A stretch of 49,712 nucleotides of DNA from Wenyingzhuangia sp. 2_MG-2023 (GTDB lineage Bacteria; Bacteroidota; Bacteroidia; Flavobacteriales; Flavobacteriaceae), in NCBI RefSeq assembly GCF_030548295.1, contig NZ_JAUOSB010000019.1, forward strand, positions 1 to 49,712. Reading direction: 5' to 3'. Positions 1 through 8,524 of the stretch are shown here, piece after piece (the first letter of the stretch is position 1; every line of letters begins with the position of its first letter). The translations under genes and the position numbers were made by a program. Under the pieces are notes generated by a model. The model saw only the letters and a program-made list of their open reading frames with translations, was not told the origin of the DNA and did not search any database.

Positions 1-41
1 GGTTTAGAGTCTTTGAATTGCCTAAAACAAAAAGCGAGTAG
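1..41 (+). CDS. C-terminal end of an upstream protein (partial)
   Basis: The third forward frame is open from the window edge and reads FRVFELPKTKSE before a TAG at 39-41. The lysine- and glutamate-rich ending looks like a normal protein C-terminus, but twelve residues are too few to name a family. The other two forward frames are less protein-like. It runs towards the convergent DUF72 gene. Confidence 0.35.
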   Translation, partial: FRVFELPKTKSE

Positions 42-46
42 TGATA

Positions 47-76
47 GCACGACCCCGAATCAAAGGGGAAACGCCC
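47..76. other. Short GC-rich intergenic element with a CCCC/GGGG hairpin
   Basis: Between two convergent gene ends lies a C- and G-rich stretch unlike the surrounding A+T-rich DNA. CCCC at 53-56 can pair with GGGG at 65-68 around an eight-base loop, and it is followed by AAACGCCC. It has no long U-tract, so it is not a classic terminator. The role is unknown. Confidence 0.35.
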
Positions 77-86
77 ATAAATTTTT

Positions 87-989
87 TTAAAATAAACTTT
101 GTTGTTGGTTTTGAATATCTTGAATGGTTTTAGGTACTTTTAATGAAAGACCTAATCTATCATTCAGTTCTTTTATAAAGTAAGATGATAATAGAACAGA
201 TTCGATTTCTATATTTTGATGAATAAAAAACGAAATAGATTTGATACCTTTTTGTGACCAAACTTCTATTCTATCTATCCAATTGCTCAATCTTTGGTAA
301 TCAGAAGGATGATTTGCTCCTACAAAACGAATAAATACATGAGGACTTGTAAGACTCATGTGTATTAAATCTCTTCTGCCTGCTGTATCTGTAATGATAT
401 TGCTAATGTTATTATCCCTAAATAAATGGTATAATTTATTAGAGTTTGTGACATTGTTAAACCAATTTGTATGACGTAATTCTACAGCAAGTGGAACCTG
501 TTTTGGCCAAGTACTGATAAAGCTTTGCAGAGTTTCAAATTCCGATGGGCTAAAGCTTTCATTCATTTGAAGAAATACAGCACCTAATTTATCTTTTAAA
601 ATAGTTACATTATTTAAATATACTTCTGTAAGTGGATACGATTCTGTGTCTAGTTGATGATAATGAGAAATATCTTTGGTTATTTTCGGATAGAATTTAA
701 AATCTTTTGGTGTTTTATCATACCACTTTTGAAATTGATGTTTTGGATATAATTTGTAAAAAGTAGCGTTTAGTTCTATACTGTTAAATTGTGAACTATA
801 ATATGAAAGTTCGTCTTTGATTTTTTTTGGATAAAAACCCTTTAAACCTTGTTTGTTCCACTTGGCACAACCTATATAAAATTTAGTTTTTCCAATATAA
901 GATTTATCAAATGCATTTTGTGTCTGTATATGATCTTTAGGTAAAATGAAATCTATATGTTCTGGGTGTGTAACTTTTCCGAATTGCAT
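87..989 (-). CDS. DUF72 (YecE-like) family protein
   Basis: This 300-residue soluble protein has the hallmarks of the DUF72/YecE family, a TIM-barrel-like fold of unknown biochemical role. FYIGCAKW (residues 37-44) is the N-terminal strand, followed by IELNATFY (71-78). Later AVELRHTNW and ITDTAGRRDL match the family pattern in which charged residues line the barrel mouth. Length is typical or slightly long because of about 35 extra N-terminal residues. No signal peptide is visible. It is transcribed away from the divergent MarC-family gene, with 170 bases between them. Family assignment is firm; function is not known. Confidence 0.85.
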   Translation of the reverse strand: MQFGKVTHPEHIDFILPKDHIQTQNAFDKSYIGKTKFYIGCAKWNKQGLKGFYPKKIKDELSYYSSQFNSIELNATFYKLYPKHQFQKWYDKTPKDFKFYPKITKDISHYHQLDTESYPLTEVYLNNVTILKDKLGAVFLQMNESFSPSEFETLQSFISTWPKQVPLAVELRHTNWFNNVTNSNKLYHLFRDNNISNIITDTAGRRDLIHMSLTSPHVFIRFVGANHPSDYQRLSNWIDRIEVWSQKGIKSISFFIHQNIEIESVLLSSYFIKELNDRLGLSLKVPKTIQDIQNQQQSLF

Positions 990-1159
990 AAATTAAAAGT
1001 ACTAAATATTAAGAATTAATAATAAGAAATTAAGTTGTCTTTTTTTGTAGAATATGCTTGTAATGAAGCTATAAGAATCAATATCTTTGACTTGTACAGT
1101 GAAATATTATATTTTATGATATATAATCGTACATACACACTTTTAGCATATTTTATTAC

Positions 1160-1738
1160 ATGAATTTACATTTTGATTTTAAAGAAATTGTAACAGCAAC
1201 AATGATTTTATTTGCTGTAATTGATATTATAGGAAGTATTCCAATTATAATAGATTTGAGAAAAAAAGTAGGACACATCCAGTCTGAAAAAGCGACTATT
1301 GTTTCTGCAGTTATAATGATTATGTTTTTATTTCTTGGAGACAAAATACTAGATTTGATTGGTATTGATGTAAATTCCTTTGCCGTAGCGGGTGCATTCA
1401 TCATTTTCTTTTTGGCGATAGAAATGATTTTAGGTGTTACTATTTTTAAAGATGAGATTACAGAATCAACGTCTATAGTACCACTTGCTTTTCCGTTGAT
1501 AGCAGGTGCAGGAACTATGACTACTTTAATATCTCTTAGGGCAGAATATCAGGTACAAAATATAGTTATAGCAATATTAATCAATAGTATTTTTGTGTTT
1601 TTTGTATTAAAAACATCTAAAAAAATAGAGCAAGTACTTGGAGCGGTAGGGTTGAGTGTACTGAGGAAGGTGTTCGGAATAATCCTATTAGCTATTGCAG
1701 TAAAGCTATTTGCTACTAATATTAACGAACTGATTTAA
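1160..1738 (+). CDS. MarC/UPF0056 family integral membrane protein
   Basis: A 192-residue inner-membrane protein with about six hydrophobic segments. The MarC family pattern is visible: the N-terminal FAVIDIIGSIPIIIDLRKK, the central AGAFIIFFLAIEMILG, and SIVPLAFPLIAGAGTMTTLI, where PLAFPLIAGPG-like text is the family signature. The family was once linked to multiple antibiotic resistance, but that link was withdrawn, so the substrate is unknown. Length fits the family (about 190-220). The ATG at 1160 leaves a normal first membrane segment. It ends about 50 bases before a strong bidirectional terminator shared with sucB. Confidence 0.85.
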   Translation: MNLHFDFKEIVTATMILFAVIDIIGSIPIIIDLRKKVGHIQSEKATIVSAVIMIMFLFLGDKILDLIGIDVNSFAVAGAFIIFFLAIEMILGVTIFKDEITESTSIVPLAFPLIAGAGTMTTLISLRAEYQVQNIVIAILINSIFVFFVLKTSKKIEQVLGAVGLSVLRKVFGIILLAIAVKLFATNINELI

Positions 1739-1791
1739 AAGTATATTTTGATTAGGGAGTTTTGCAACGAAAAATAAATTTTGAAAAACAT

Positions 1792-1827
1792 AAAAAGAGC
1801 ATCTTAAATGAATAAGATGCTCTTTTT
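1792..1827. terminator. Bidirectional rho-independent terminator
   Basis: Perfect 15-bp inverted repeat (arms 1792-1806 and 1813-1827) with a six-base loop. A-runs on one side and T-runs on the other let it work in both directions, for the MarC-family gene on the plus strand and the sucAB operon on the minus strand. Confidence 0.9.
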
Positions 1828-1847
1828 AAATATTTAAATACTCAGGA

Positions 1848-3071
1848 TTATAATTCTAATGCTTTTTTAGGATTGTTGTTCATTAACAATTCAATAGGGT
1901 TTTCAATAGCTTCTTTAATGGCTACCAAGAAACCAACAGATTCACGACCATCTACAATTCTGTGATCGTAAGATAATGCCACGTACATAATTGGTTGAAT
2001 TACCACTTGACCATTTACAGCCATTGGACGTTCAACAATATTGTGCATTCCTAAAATAGCAGATTGAGGAGGATTGATAATTGGTGTAGACAACATAGAG
2101 CCAAACACACCACCGTTAGTGATGGTAAAAGTACCTCCTGTCATTTCATCAACCGTAATTTGTCCGTCACGAGCTCTTAAAGCCAAACGCTTTACTTCTG
2201 CTTCAACACCTCTAAAAGATAGGTTTTCTGCATTTCTTATAACAGGAACCATCAATCCTTTAGGACCAGAAACTGCGATAGAAATATCTGCAAACTCATT
2301 CTTAATTTGAAAATCTCCATCAATCATAGAGTTTACATCAGGATACAATTCTAAAGCTCTTGTTACCGCTAAAGTAAAGAAAGACATAAATCCTAAACCA
2401 ACTCCGTGTTTTGCTTTAAATTCCTCTTTGTACTGAGCACGCAAGTCAAAAACAGGTTGCATGTTTACTTCGTTAAACGTAGTTAACATGGCAGTTTCAT
2501 TTTTAACAGAAACCAAACGCTGTGCTACTTTTCTACGTAACATAGACATTTTTTTCTTTTCAGAAGCACGGCTACCTGTAGTAGTTCCCATAGCAGGAAC
2601 AGCATTGATTGCATCTTCTTTTGTTACACGACCATCTTTACCAGTACCTTGAATAGTACCTGCATTGATTCCTTTTTCGTCTAATATTTTCTTTGCTGCT
2701 GGAGATGCACTTCCAGTAGCGTAGGTTTCATTTGTAGGAGTTGCAGCTGCTACAGGAGCAGGAGTTTCTTCTTTTTTCTCTTCTGTTGGAGCAGCTTCTT
2801 TTTTCTCAGGAGCAGCGGTACCATCTGGTCTTGCAGCATCCATATCAATCAAACAAACTACAGCACCTACAGCTACAGCATCACCTTCTTCTGCTTTTAA
2901 AGTAATAATTCCACTTTCTTCTGCAGGCAATTCTAAAGTAGCTTTATCAGAATCTACTTCGGCAATTGGTTGGTCTTTTTCTACATAATCACCATCTTCA
3001 ACTAACCAAGTTGCGATTTCTACTTCTGTGATTGATTCCCCTGGAGAAGGGACTTTCATTTCTAAAACCAT
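1848..3071 (-). CDS. sucB: Dihydrolipoyllysine succinyltransferase, E2 of 2-oxoglutarate dehydrogenase
   Basis: E2 core of the 2-oxoglutarate dehydrogenase complex, which moves the succinyl group from E1 to coenzyme A in the TCA cycle. The 407-residue protein has a single N-terminal lipoyl domain with the lipoylated lysine at K43 in [10 protein letters not shown]. An alanine/proline/glutamate-rich linker (about 80-115) follows, then a peripheral-subunit-binding domain ([13 protein letters not shown] and [12 protein letters not shown], about 120-155) and the C-terminal catalytic domain. The active-site motif is [10 protein letters not shown] with H370 and D374. Length is typical for SucB. It lies 51 bases downstream of sucA on the same strand, so they form an operon. 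The E3 and succinyl-CoA ligase genes are not in the window. Confidence 0.97.
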   Translation of the reverse strand: MVLEMKVPSPGESITEVEIATWLVEDGDYVEKDQPIAEVDSDKATLELPAEESGIITLKAEEGDAVAVGAVVCLIDMDAARPDGTAAPEKKEAAPTEEKKEETPAPVAAATPTNETYATGSASPAAKKILDEKGINAGTIQGTGKDGRVTKEDAINAVPAMGTTTGSRASEKKKMSMLRRKVAQRLVSVKNETAMLTTFNEVNMQPVFDLRAQYKEEFKAKHGVGLGFMSFFTLAVTRALELYPDVNSMIDGDFQIKNEFADISIAVSGPKGLMVPVIRNAENLSFRGVEAEVKRLALRARDGQITVDEMTGGTFTITNGGVFGSMLSTPIINPPQSAILGMHNIVERPMAVNGQVVIQPIMYVALSYDHRIVDGRESVGFLVAIKEAIENPIELLMNNNPKKALEL

Positions 3072-3122
3072 TAGATAATATTTTTTATGTTATTTGTTTA
3101 TTATAGTGTTTTCTTAATTTAA

Positions 3123-5846
3123 TTAGGATTGAAATACATTGTCAATCACAGCTTGATGTCTCTTTTTAAATCTTGCGCTAGATCCTGCAGCAGGAACAGA
3201 GTAGAATTTAAGTGAAGCTACAGATAATTGTTTCAATTTGAAGCGTTGTAACATGTATGGCCATGCTCCCATATTTTCTGGTTCCTCTTGTGCCCAAACA
3301 AATTCAGCATCGTTAGGATATGAATCTATAATTGCTTTAATTTTTTCATCGTGTAATGGGAATAATTGTTCCATACGAACTAAAGCAACACTTTGGTTTT
3401 CTAGTTTTTCTCTTTCTTCTAACAAATCATAATAGAATTTACCAGAACAGAAAACTACTTTTTTAACGTTAGTTTTGTTGATAATTGTGTCATCAATCAC
3501 TTCTTGAAAAGCTCCATCAGCTAATTCTTCAATTGTGTTTACTGCTTTAGGATGACGTAACAAACTCTTAGGAGTAAATACAATTAACGGTTTACGATGG
3601 TTGCGTTTCATGTGACGACGTAACAAGTGATACATGTTTGCTGGTTCTGTACAATTTGCAATGGTCATGTTGTCATAATCACACAGCTGTAAGTATCTTT
3701 CAATTCTTGCAGATGAGTGTTCAGAACCTTGTCCTTCATAACCATGAGGTAGTAACATTACAATACCATTTTGTAATTTCCATTTGTCTTCGGCAGCACA
3801 GATGTATTGGTCAAACATAATTTGAGCTCCGTTTCCAAAGTCACCAAATTGTGCTTCCCAAATAGTTAAGGTATTAGGATGTGCCATTGCATAACCATAA
3901 TCAAAACCTAAAACTCCATATTCTGATAACAAAGAGTTGTAAATAGTCATTACACCTTTGTTGTTCTTGTTTGTATTTAATAAGTTGATACGTTCTTCCG
4001 AAAGTTCATCTCTTAAAATAGCATGACGGTGGCTAAAAGTACCACGTTCTACATCTTGTCCAGAAATACGAACGTTGAACCCTTCTTCTAACAAAGATCC
4101 ATATGCTAAAGTTTCTGCAAGACCCCAATCTAATTTGTTATCCTCAAATACCATTTTAGCACGACTTTCTATAATACGTTGTGCTTTACGAACAAATTTA
4201 ACACCTTCTGGATTTTGAGATACAATTCTTGTAATATCTTCTAATTTGTCTTGAGGATAAGTGGTGTCTATAGGAGATAACATTTCTACCAAACCTTCTC
4301 TAACAAAATCTTTCCAAGTATCTTCCATAAATGGAATTACTCTAGAAGTTTCGTCACTTTTTGCTTGTAAAAATTTATCTTCTAATAGGTTTTTATATTC
4401 ATTTTGTAAACCTTTCGCATATTCTATATCTATATTTTTTTCAGCAATTAACTGGTCGATATAAATATCTCTTGGGTTTTTATGTTTAGAGATGTTTTTG
4501 TACAATTGAGGTTGTGTAAATCTTGGTTCATCTCCTTCGTTATGACCATATTTACGGTATCCTAATAAATCAATAAAAACATCACGTTTAAATTTCATTC
4601 TAAATTCTAGAGCCAATTCAATAGCATGACAAACAGCCTCTACATCATCAGCATTTACGTGTAATACAGGTGATAATGTTACTTTGGCAACATCTGTACA
4701 GTAAGTACTAGAACGGGCATCTAAATAATTGGTTGTAAACCCTACTTGGTTGTTAATTACTAGGTGTAAAGTACCTCCAGTTTTGTATCCGTTTAATTTA
4801 CTCATTTGGATGACTTCGTACACAACACCTTGTCCTGCTACGGCAGCATCACCATGAATAATGATAGGTAAAATAGCTTCTTCATTTCCACTATAAATCG
4901 TATCAATCTTTGCTCTAGCAACTCCTTGAGCTACAGGCCCAACAGTTTCTAGGTGAGATGGGTTGGGCAATAAATTCATTTTCATTACAGAACCATCTTG
5001 ATAGGTTTTACTACGAGTTAACCCCATATGGTATTTAACATCCCCATCAATGTTTTCTTCATCAAAATCTTTTCCTTCAAACTCAGAAAACAAATCACGA
5101 ACAGGTTTTTTAAAGATATTCGTTAAAGTGTTCAAACGACCACGGTGAGCCATTCCTAATACACATTCTTTTACATTGTATCTTTCTGCAGCTGTTTTTA
5201 AAGCTGTAGCCAAAGCAGGAATAATGGTTTCTCCACCTTCAACAGAAAAACGTTTTTGACCTACATATTTAGTTTGTAAAAAACTTTCAAAACCAACGGC
5301 TTGAGTTAATTTTTTAAGGATGTATTTTTTTTGATCTAGATTAAAATCTGCTTGGTTTGCATTTTTATTCAATCTGTTTTGCCACCATTTAATTTCTTCT
5401 GGTTGTCGAATGTACATGTATTCAATACCAATAGAATCGCAATAAATTTCTTTCAATCTATCAACGATTTTTTCTAAAGTAGCTGCACCAATTTCTAAAA
5501 CCTCACCAGCATTAAAAACGGTTTTTAAATCATCTTTAGACAATCCAAAAGCTTCAATATCTAAAGTAGGTTCGTAATGTCTACGTTCTCTAACAGGATT
5601 TGTTTTGGTAAATAAGTGACCTCTAGTTCTGTAGCCATTAATCAATTCAAGAACTAAAAATTCTTTTTTAACTTCTTGTGGTATCTCAATGTTGTTTTCA
5701 CCTTCATACGATTCGTTTGCTAAATCGTATCCTTGGAAAAAACTTTTCCAACTAGGCTCAACACTATCAGGATTTTTTTCATATTGCTCGTATAAGTCAG
5801 CAATAAATCCTGTGTGAGCGGCATTAAGGAAAGAAAATTTATCCAT
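3123..5846 (-). CDS. sucA: 2-oxoglutarate dehydrogenase E1 component
   Basis: Thiamine-diphosphate-dependent E1 of the 2-oxoglutarate dehydrogenase complex; it decarboxylates 2-oxoglutarate and passes succinyl to the E2 lipoyl arm. The 907-residue length fits the family. The N-terminal segment FLNAAHTGFIADLYEQYEKN is the typical OdhA N-terminus that contacts the complex. Visible motifs are MAHRGRLN (232-239), HGDAAVAGQG (331-340) and INNQVGFTT (364-372), which belong to the diphosphate and active-site regions, and ARIERYLQL with GYEGQGSEHSS in the C-terminal half. It is the first gene of the sucA-sucB operon, with a TAATTTTG box about 50 bases upstream of the ATG. Confidence 0.97.
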   Translation of the reverse strand: MDKFSFLNAAHTGFIADLYEQYEKNPDSVEPSWKSFFQGYDLANESYEGENNIEIPQEVKKEFLVLELINGYRTRGHLFTKTNPVRERRHYEPTLDIEAFGLSKDDLKTVFNAGEVLEIGAATLEKIVDRLKEIYCDSIGIEYMYIRQPEEIKWWQNRLNKNANQADFNLDQKKYILKKLTQAVGFESFLQTKYVGQKRFSVEGGETIIPALATALKTAAERYNVKECVLGMAHRGRLNTLTNIFKKPVRDLFSEFEGKDFDEENIDGDVKYHMGLTRSKTYQDGSVMKMNLLPNPSHLETVGPVAQGVARAKIDTIYSGNEEAILPIIIHGDAAVAGQGVVYEVIQMSKLNGYKTGGTLHLVINNQVGFTTNYLDARSSTYCTDVAKVTLSPVLHVNADDVEAVCHAIELALEFRMKFKRDVFIDLLGYRKYGHNEGDEPRFTQPQLYKNISKHKNPRDIYIDQLIAEKNIDIEYAKGLQNEYKNLLEDKFLQAKSDETSRVIPFMEDTWKDFVREGLVEMLSPIDTTYPQDKLEDITRIVSQNPEGVKFVRKAQRIIESRAKMVFEDNKLDWGLAETLAYGSLLEEGFNVRISGQDVERGTFSHRHAILRDELSEERINLLNTNKNNKGVMTIYNSLLSEYGVLGFDYGYAMAHPNTLTIWEAQFGDFGNGAQIMFDQYICAAEDKWKLQNGIVMLLPHGYEGQGSEHSSARIERYLQLCDYDNMTIANCTEPANMYHLLRRHMKRNHRKPLIVFTPKSLLRHPKAVNTIEELADGAFQEVIDDTIINKTNVKKVVFCSGKFYYDLLEEREKLENQSVALVRMEQLFPLHDEKIKAIIDSYPNDAEFVWAQEEPENMGAWPYMLQRFKLKQLSVASLKFYSVPAAGSSARFKKRHQAVIDNVFQS

Positions 5847-5892
5847 TTTATATGTTGTCTTTTTATAATATTATTTTTCTTAGTATAAACTC

Positions 5893-5900
5893 CAAAATTA
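5893..5900 (-). promoter_or_regulatory. Probable promoter (-7 box) of sucAB
   Basis: On the minus strand this reads TAATTTTG, an exact match to the Bacteroidetes -7 consensus TAnnTTTG, 47 bases before the sucA start codon. I see no good TTG at the expected -33 distance. Confidence 0.5.
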
Positions 5901-6020
5901 ATTTATTTATTGCTCTTTGGTCTGTTTTAGGACTTATATTCTTAAAAATCATATAATTTATAACAGATTGATTTTTTTTGTTTTTTTTGAAAAAAATTAT
6001 GTCTCATTTAAAAAAAGCAT

Positions 6021-6028
6021 TATATTTG
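6021..6028 (+). promoter_or_regulatory. Promoter -7 box of the first tRNA-Asn gene
   Basis: TATATTTG matches the Bacteroidetes -7 consensus and continues as TTTGCAACCG, an extension shared with the second tRNA-Asn promoter and with the rpmB promoter. The tRNA starts 36 bases downstream. No TTG sits at the usual -33 spacing. Confidence 0.65.
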
Positions 6029-6032
6029 CAAC

Positions 6033-6050
6033 CGCAAAACGAAATTTGCG
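6033..6050 (+). other. Leader hairpin upstream of tRNA-Asn (copy 1)
   Basis: CGCAAA at 6033-6038 pairs with TTTGCG at 6045-6050 across a six-base loop, in the short transcribed leader between promoter and tRNA. A hairpin at the same place in copy 2 is built from partly different bases. It may guide 5' processing of the precursor or start-site choice; this is inference. Confidence 0.45.
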
Positions 6051-6064
6051 AGCTATATGCAACT

Positions 6065-6138
6065 TCCTCCTTAGCTCAGTTGGTTAGAGCATCTGACTGT
6101 TAATCAGAGGGTCCTAGGTTCGAGTCCTAGAGGGGGAG
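6065..6138 (+). tRNA. tRNA-Asn (anticodon GTT), copy 1
   Basis: A 74-base cloverleaf. The acceptor stem TCCTCCT pairs with AGGGGGA (one G-U pair), followed by discriminator G. The D-arm contains AGCTCAGTTGGTTAGAGC, the anticodon stem TCTGA/TCAGA encloses loop CTGTTAA with anticodon GTT, and the T-arm has the standard GGTTCGAGTCC. The 3' CCA is not encoded, as is common in Bacteroidetes. It is identical over its whole length to the copy at 11504-11577. A hairpin terminator follows within six bases. Confidence 0.97.
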
Positions 6139-6143
6139 CAAAT

Positions 6144-6175
6144 AAAAGACTTTACTTAAATGTAAAGTCTTTTTT
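6144..6175. terminator. Terminator after tRNA-Asn copy 1
   Basis: AAAAGACTTTAC (6144-6155) pairs with GTAAAGTCTTTT (6162-6173) around a six-base loop, followed by more T. It ends the tRNA transcript and, read on the other strand, can end the convergent cytochrome c gene. Confidence 0.9.
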
Positions 6176-6190
6176 GTTTCGTCTATTTTC

Positions 6191-8413
6191 TTATTTTACT
6201 TTTAACAACTCTTCTTCAGAAAAAACACCGTTTTTAGGTTTTAAAGCTCTTAATTCTTTAATTTTTATTGTATTAATAGGTTTTATTTTGTCAGCAAAAG
6301 TATGTTGAAGATAGTAAATTATATTTTGAATATCCTGGTCTGAATATTCAGGATTATTAACTAAACCTGGCATAGTTGCATTTAATTCATACAATTTTCC
6401 GTTTACGTGTAATGGTCCGGAAAGACCATGTAAAACAATTAAAGCAAGTTTTTCTGAAGATTCTGAAATGTATTCAGACTTGATAAATGGAGGTGCTAAA
6501 CTAGCTATTCCTTGTCCTTGATCTCCATGGCAAGTAGCACAAATGGTACTGAATATTTTCTCTCCTGCATTAATGGATTTTTGTTTGTTTTGCTGTAAAA
6601 TTCTGTTCTTTTTAAGTTGATTTGCTTTTTTGTTTTCTAAAGCCTCATCAATATAAGAAAGGAGTAGAGGTTTTTGTTTGTTGGTGTAGCTTAAAAACTC
6701 TTCTTCATGCTGATTAAGACTACTCATTATACCTTCTTGTATTAATGGATTGGTATCATAACGACTGGAGACTTTTAAAAGTAAAGGATAAAATTTATTA
6801 GGTGCTAAATTTATCCATCTTCCTAAAGAACAAGCGATATACAAATCTAGTTCTAGATGATTTTTTTCAATCAAATTTTGAAAGCATTCTTCTGCTTTGA
6901 TTAGGTAATTTTTATGAACGACTTCTTCTAACAAAACAATTACATGAGAAAGAGTTTTTGTGCTAATATTATGCTGTTGGGTTAATTGATTTAAAAAATC
7001 AAAAGAAAGTGCACCTAAACCATTTAATGTATGGAGTGCATGAATTTGTGAGATTGGATTTTTACTGTTTAAAATAAATTGTTTCAAAGAACTAACAATT
7101 CTGTAATCTTTTCTGTTAACTAACAACTGTTGAGATTTATCTCTATACCATCCGTTTGGATGTTCCAAATATTCAATCAAATCTGTAGATGTGCATTCAT
7201 TTAAATTGATGATTTTTTGTGGTTTAGAATCAGAATGTTGTACTTTAAGAATACGACCCATTCCAATAATAGTATCTAATTTTTTATTTTGGTATTGTTT
7301 TTTTAAATAAGGAGTTAAGTAGGCTTTGTCTTGAAGAATACCACGGTGCATATCAACAATATATATGTTTCCATCAGGTCCATTTATTAAACTAACAGGT
7401 CTAAATCCTTCATCGGTAGAGGCTAAAAATTCTTTATTTGGGATGGCATGAATTGCTTCTATAGTGTTTTTTGAAAAATGTAAAATATTTCTTTTTATAA
7501 GGTTTGCTTCTGGGGCACAAATAAAGGCATTTAGACTATGCTCTTTTGGAAATTTATCTCCTCTATAAATTAAGGGGCCACAAGTAGCTGTTACATCTAC
7601 CAATATACTATCCTTGTCTAAACGACCTTTAATGTATCCTCTGTTAATAGAGGTAGCGTGTAACGGGTAAACTCTTTGACTTTTATTTAAGTTTTTTCCA
7701 AGTGCTATTTTAGGTCTGTAATAATTGTTTTTGGTAAATGTGTTTGGAAGTACCAAATCTCCTTTTAAAATTACAGAATTGTTGTTGTGGTACAATCTTC
7801 CAAAATTGTCTTTGCTAATTCCCCATTGTCCTCTAAAAAAAGTTTCTTCTTTGTACCATTTTCCATACCTTCTTTGGTAACGGAATTTAGACTTTGCATT
7901 GTAAATCCAGTTATCAATGTGCATCATTAAACCATTAGGTTGATGTTCTACATTTCCTCCGGTAACATATTTGTTGTCTACCAATACTTTGTTTTTAGGT
8001 TTGTCATTTTCAATTTCTACAAACCATAAATTTGGTGGTTCAGCATACAAAAGTCCTCCGTATACATGTGAAATTGCTCTGGGCAACACTAAACTGTCTA
8101 AAAATATTTTGGTATGATCAGTAACACCATCTTTGTCCCAATCTTCAAGAATTACAATTCGTCCATTGGGTATGTTTTCTCCTGTTCCCTCAAGGTTTTG
8201 CATGTAACCTCTCATTTCTACCACCCACATTCTTCCTTTTTCGTCAAAGTCCATAGTAACAGGAGCTTCAATAAAAGGCTCAGAAGCAACTGCTTTTACA
8301 TCAAAGCCTTGTTCAATTTGATAAGTATCTAGATTGACTATTGGTTCTTTATAAGAATTTTTGCTACAACTGATGATGATTGTTAAAAGTAAGAGAGTTG
8401 CGTATTTGTACAT
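6191..8413 (-). CDS. PVC-type heme-binding lipoprotein: beta-propeller dehydrogenase-like domain plus cytochrome c
   Basis: A 740-residue exported protein. The start is a lipoprotein signal with a lipobox ending IIISC (Cys about 16). Residues about 30-390 resemble the N-terminal propeller of PVC-type membrane-bound dehydrogenases: FDEKGRMWVVEMRGY, then GRIVILEDWDKDGVTD and GPDGNIYIVDMHRGI. A helical HEAT-like middle follows (about 400-590). The C-terminal cytochrome c domain has CATCH at 625-629 and a likely axial Met in ATMPG at 681. Such proteins are thought to oxidise a small substrate, often sugar-like, and pass electrons to c-type heme; the substrate cannot be told here. It stands alone between a tRNA and a nucleotidase gene, with its own promoter. 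Confidence 0.85.
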   Translation of the reverse strand: MYKYATLLLLTIIISCSKNSYKEPIVNLDTYQIEQGFDVKAVASEPFIEAPVTMDFDEKGRMWVVEMRGYMQNLEGTGENIPNGRIVILEDWDKDGVTDHTKIFLDSLVLPRAISHVYGGLLYAEPPNLWFVEIENDKPKNKVLVDNKYVTGGNVEHQPNGLMMHIDNWIYNAKSKFRYQRRYGKWYKEETFFRGQWGISKDNFGRLYHNNNSVILKGDLVLPNTFTKNNYYRPKIALGKNLNKSQRVYPLHATSINRGYIKGRLDKDSILVDVTATCGPLIYRGDKFPKEHSLNAFICAPEANLIKRNILHFSKNTIEAIHAIPNKEFLASTDEGFRPVSLINGPDGNIYIVDMHRGILQDKAYLTPYLKKQYQNKKLDTIIGMGRILKVQHSDSKPQKIINLNECTSTDLIEYLEHPNGWYRDKSQQLLVNRKDYRIVSSLKQFILNSKNPISQIHALHTLNGLGALSFDFLNQLTQQHNISTKTLSHVIVLLEEVVHKNYLIKAEECFQNLIEKNHLELDLYIACSLGRWINLAPNKFYPLLLKVSSRYDTNPLIQEGIMSSLNQHEEEFLSYTNKQKPLLLSYIDEALENKKANQLKKNRILQQNKQKSINAGEKIFSTICATCHGDQGQGIASLAPPFIKSEYISESSEKLALIVLHGLSGPLHVNGKLYELNATMPGLVNNPEYSDQDIQNIIYYLQHTFADKIKPINTIKIKELRALKPKNGVFSEEELLKVK

Positions 8414-8438
8414 TATTTTTATGAATATATAGGTGTAA

Positions 8439-8446
8439 CAAATATA
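8439..8446 (-). promoter_or_regulatory. Probable promoter of the cytochrome c lipoprotein gene
   Basis: The minus strand reads TATATTTG, an exact TAnnTTTG match, 25 bases before the ATG at 8413. This gives a short leader of about 20 bases. Confidence 0.55.
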
Positions 8447-8524
8447 TAGAAAATAGAAGAAGCTTACTTTAAATGATAGTTAGTTAAATATGTGTTGATA
8501 AAAATAAACCATTAGGATTTTATT

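Noticed and set aside
2074-2310. Plus-strand open frames opposite sucB and sucA
   Set aside because: They are shadows of the strongly conserved SucB and SucA reading frames and show no family features.
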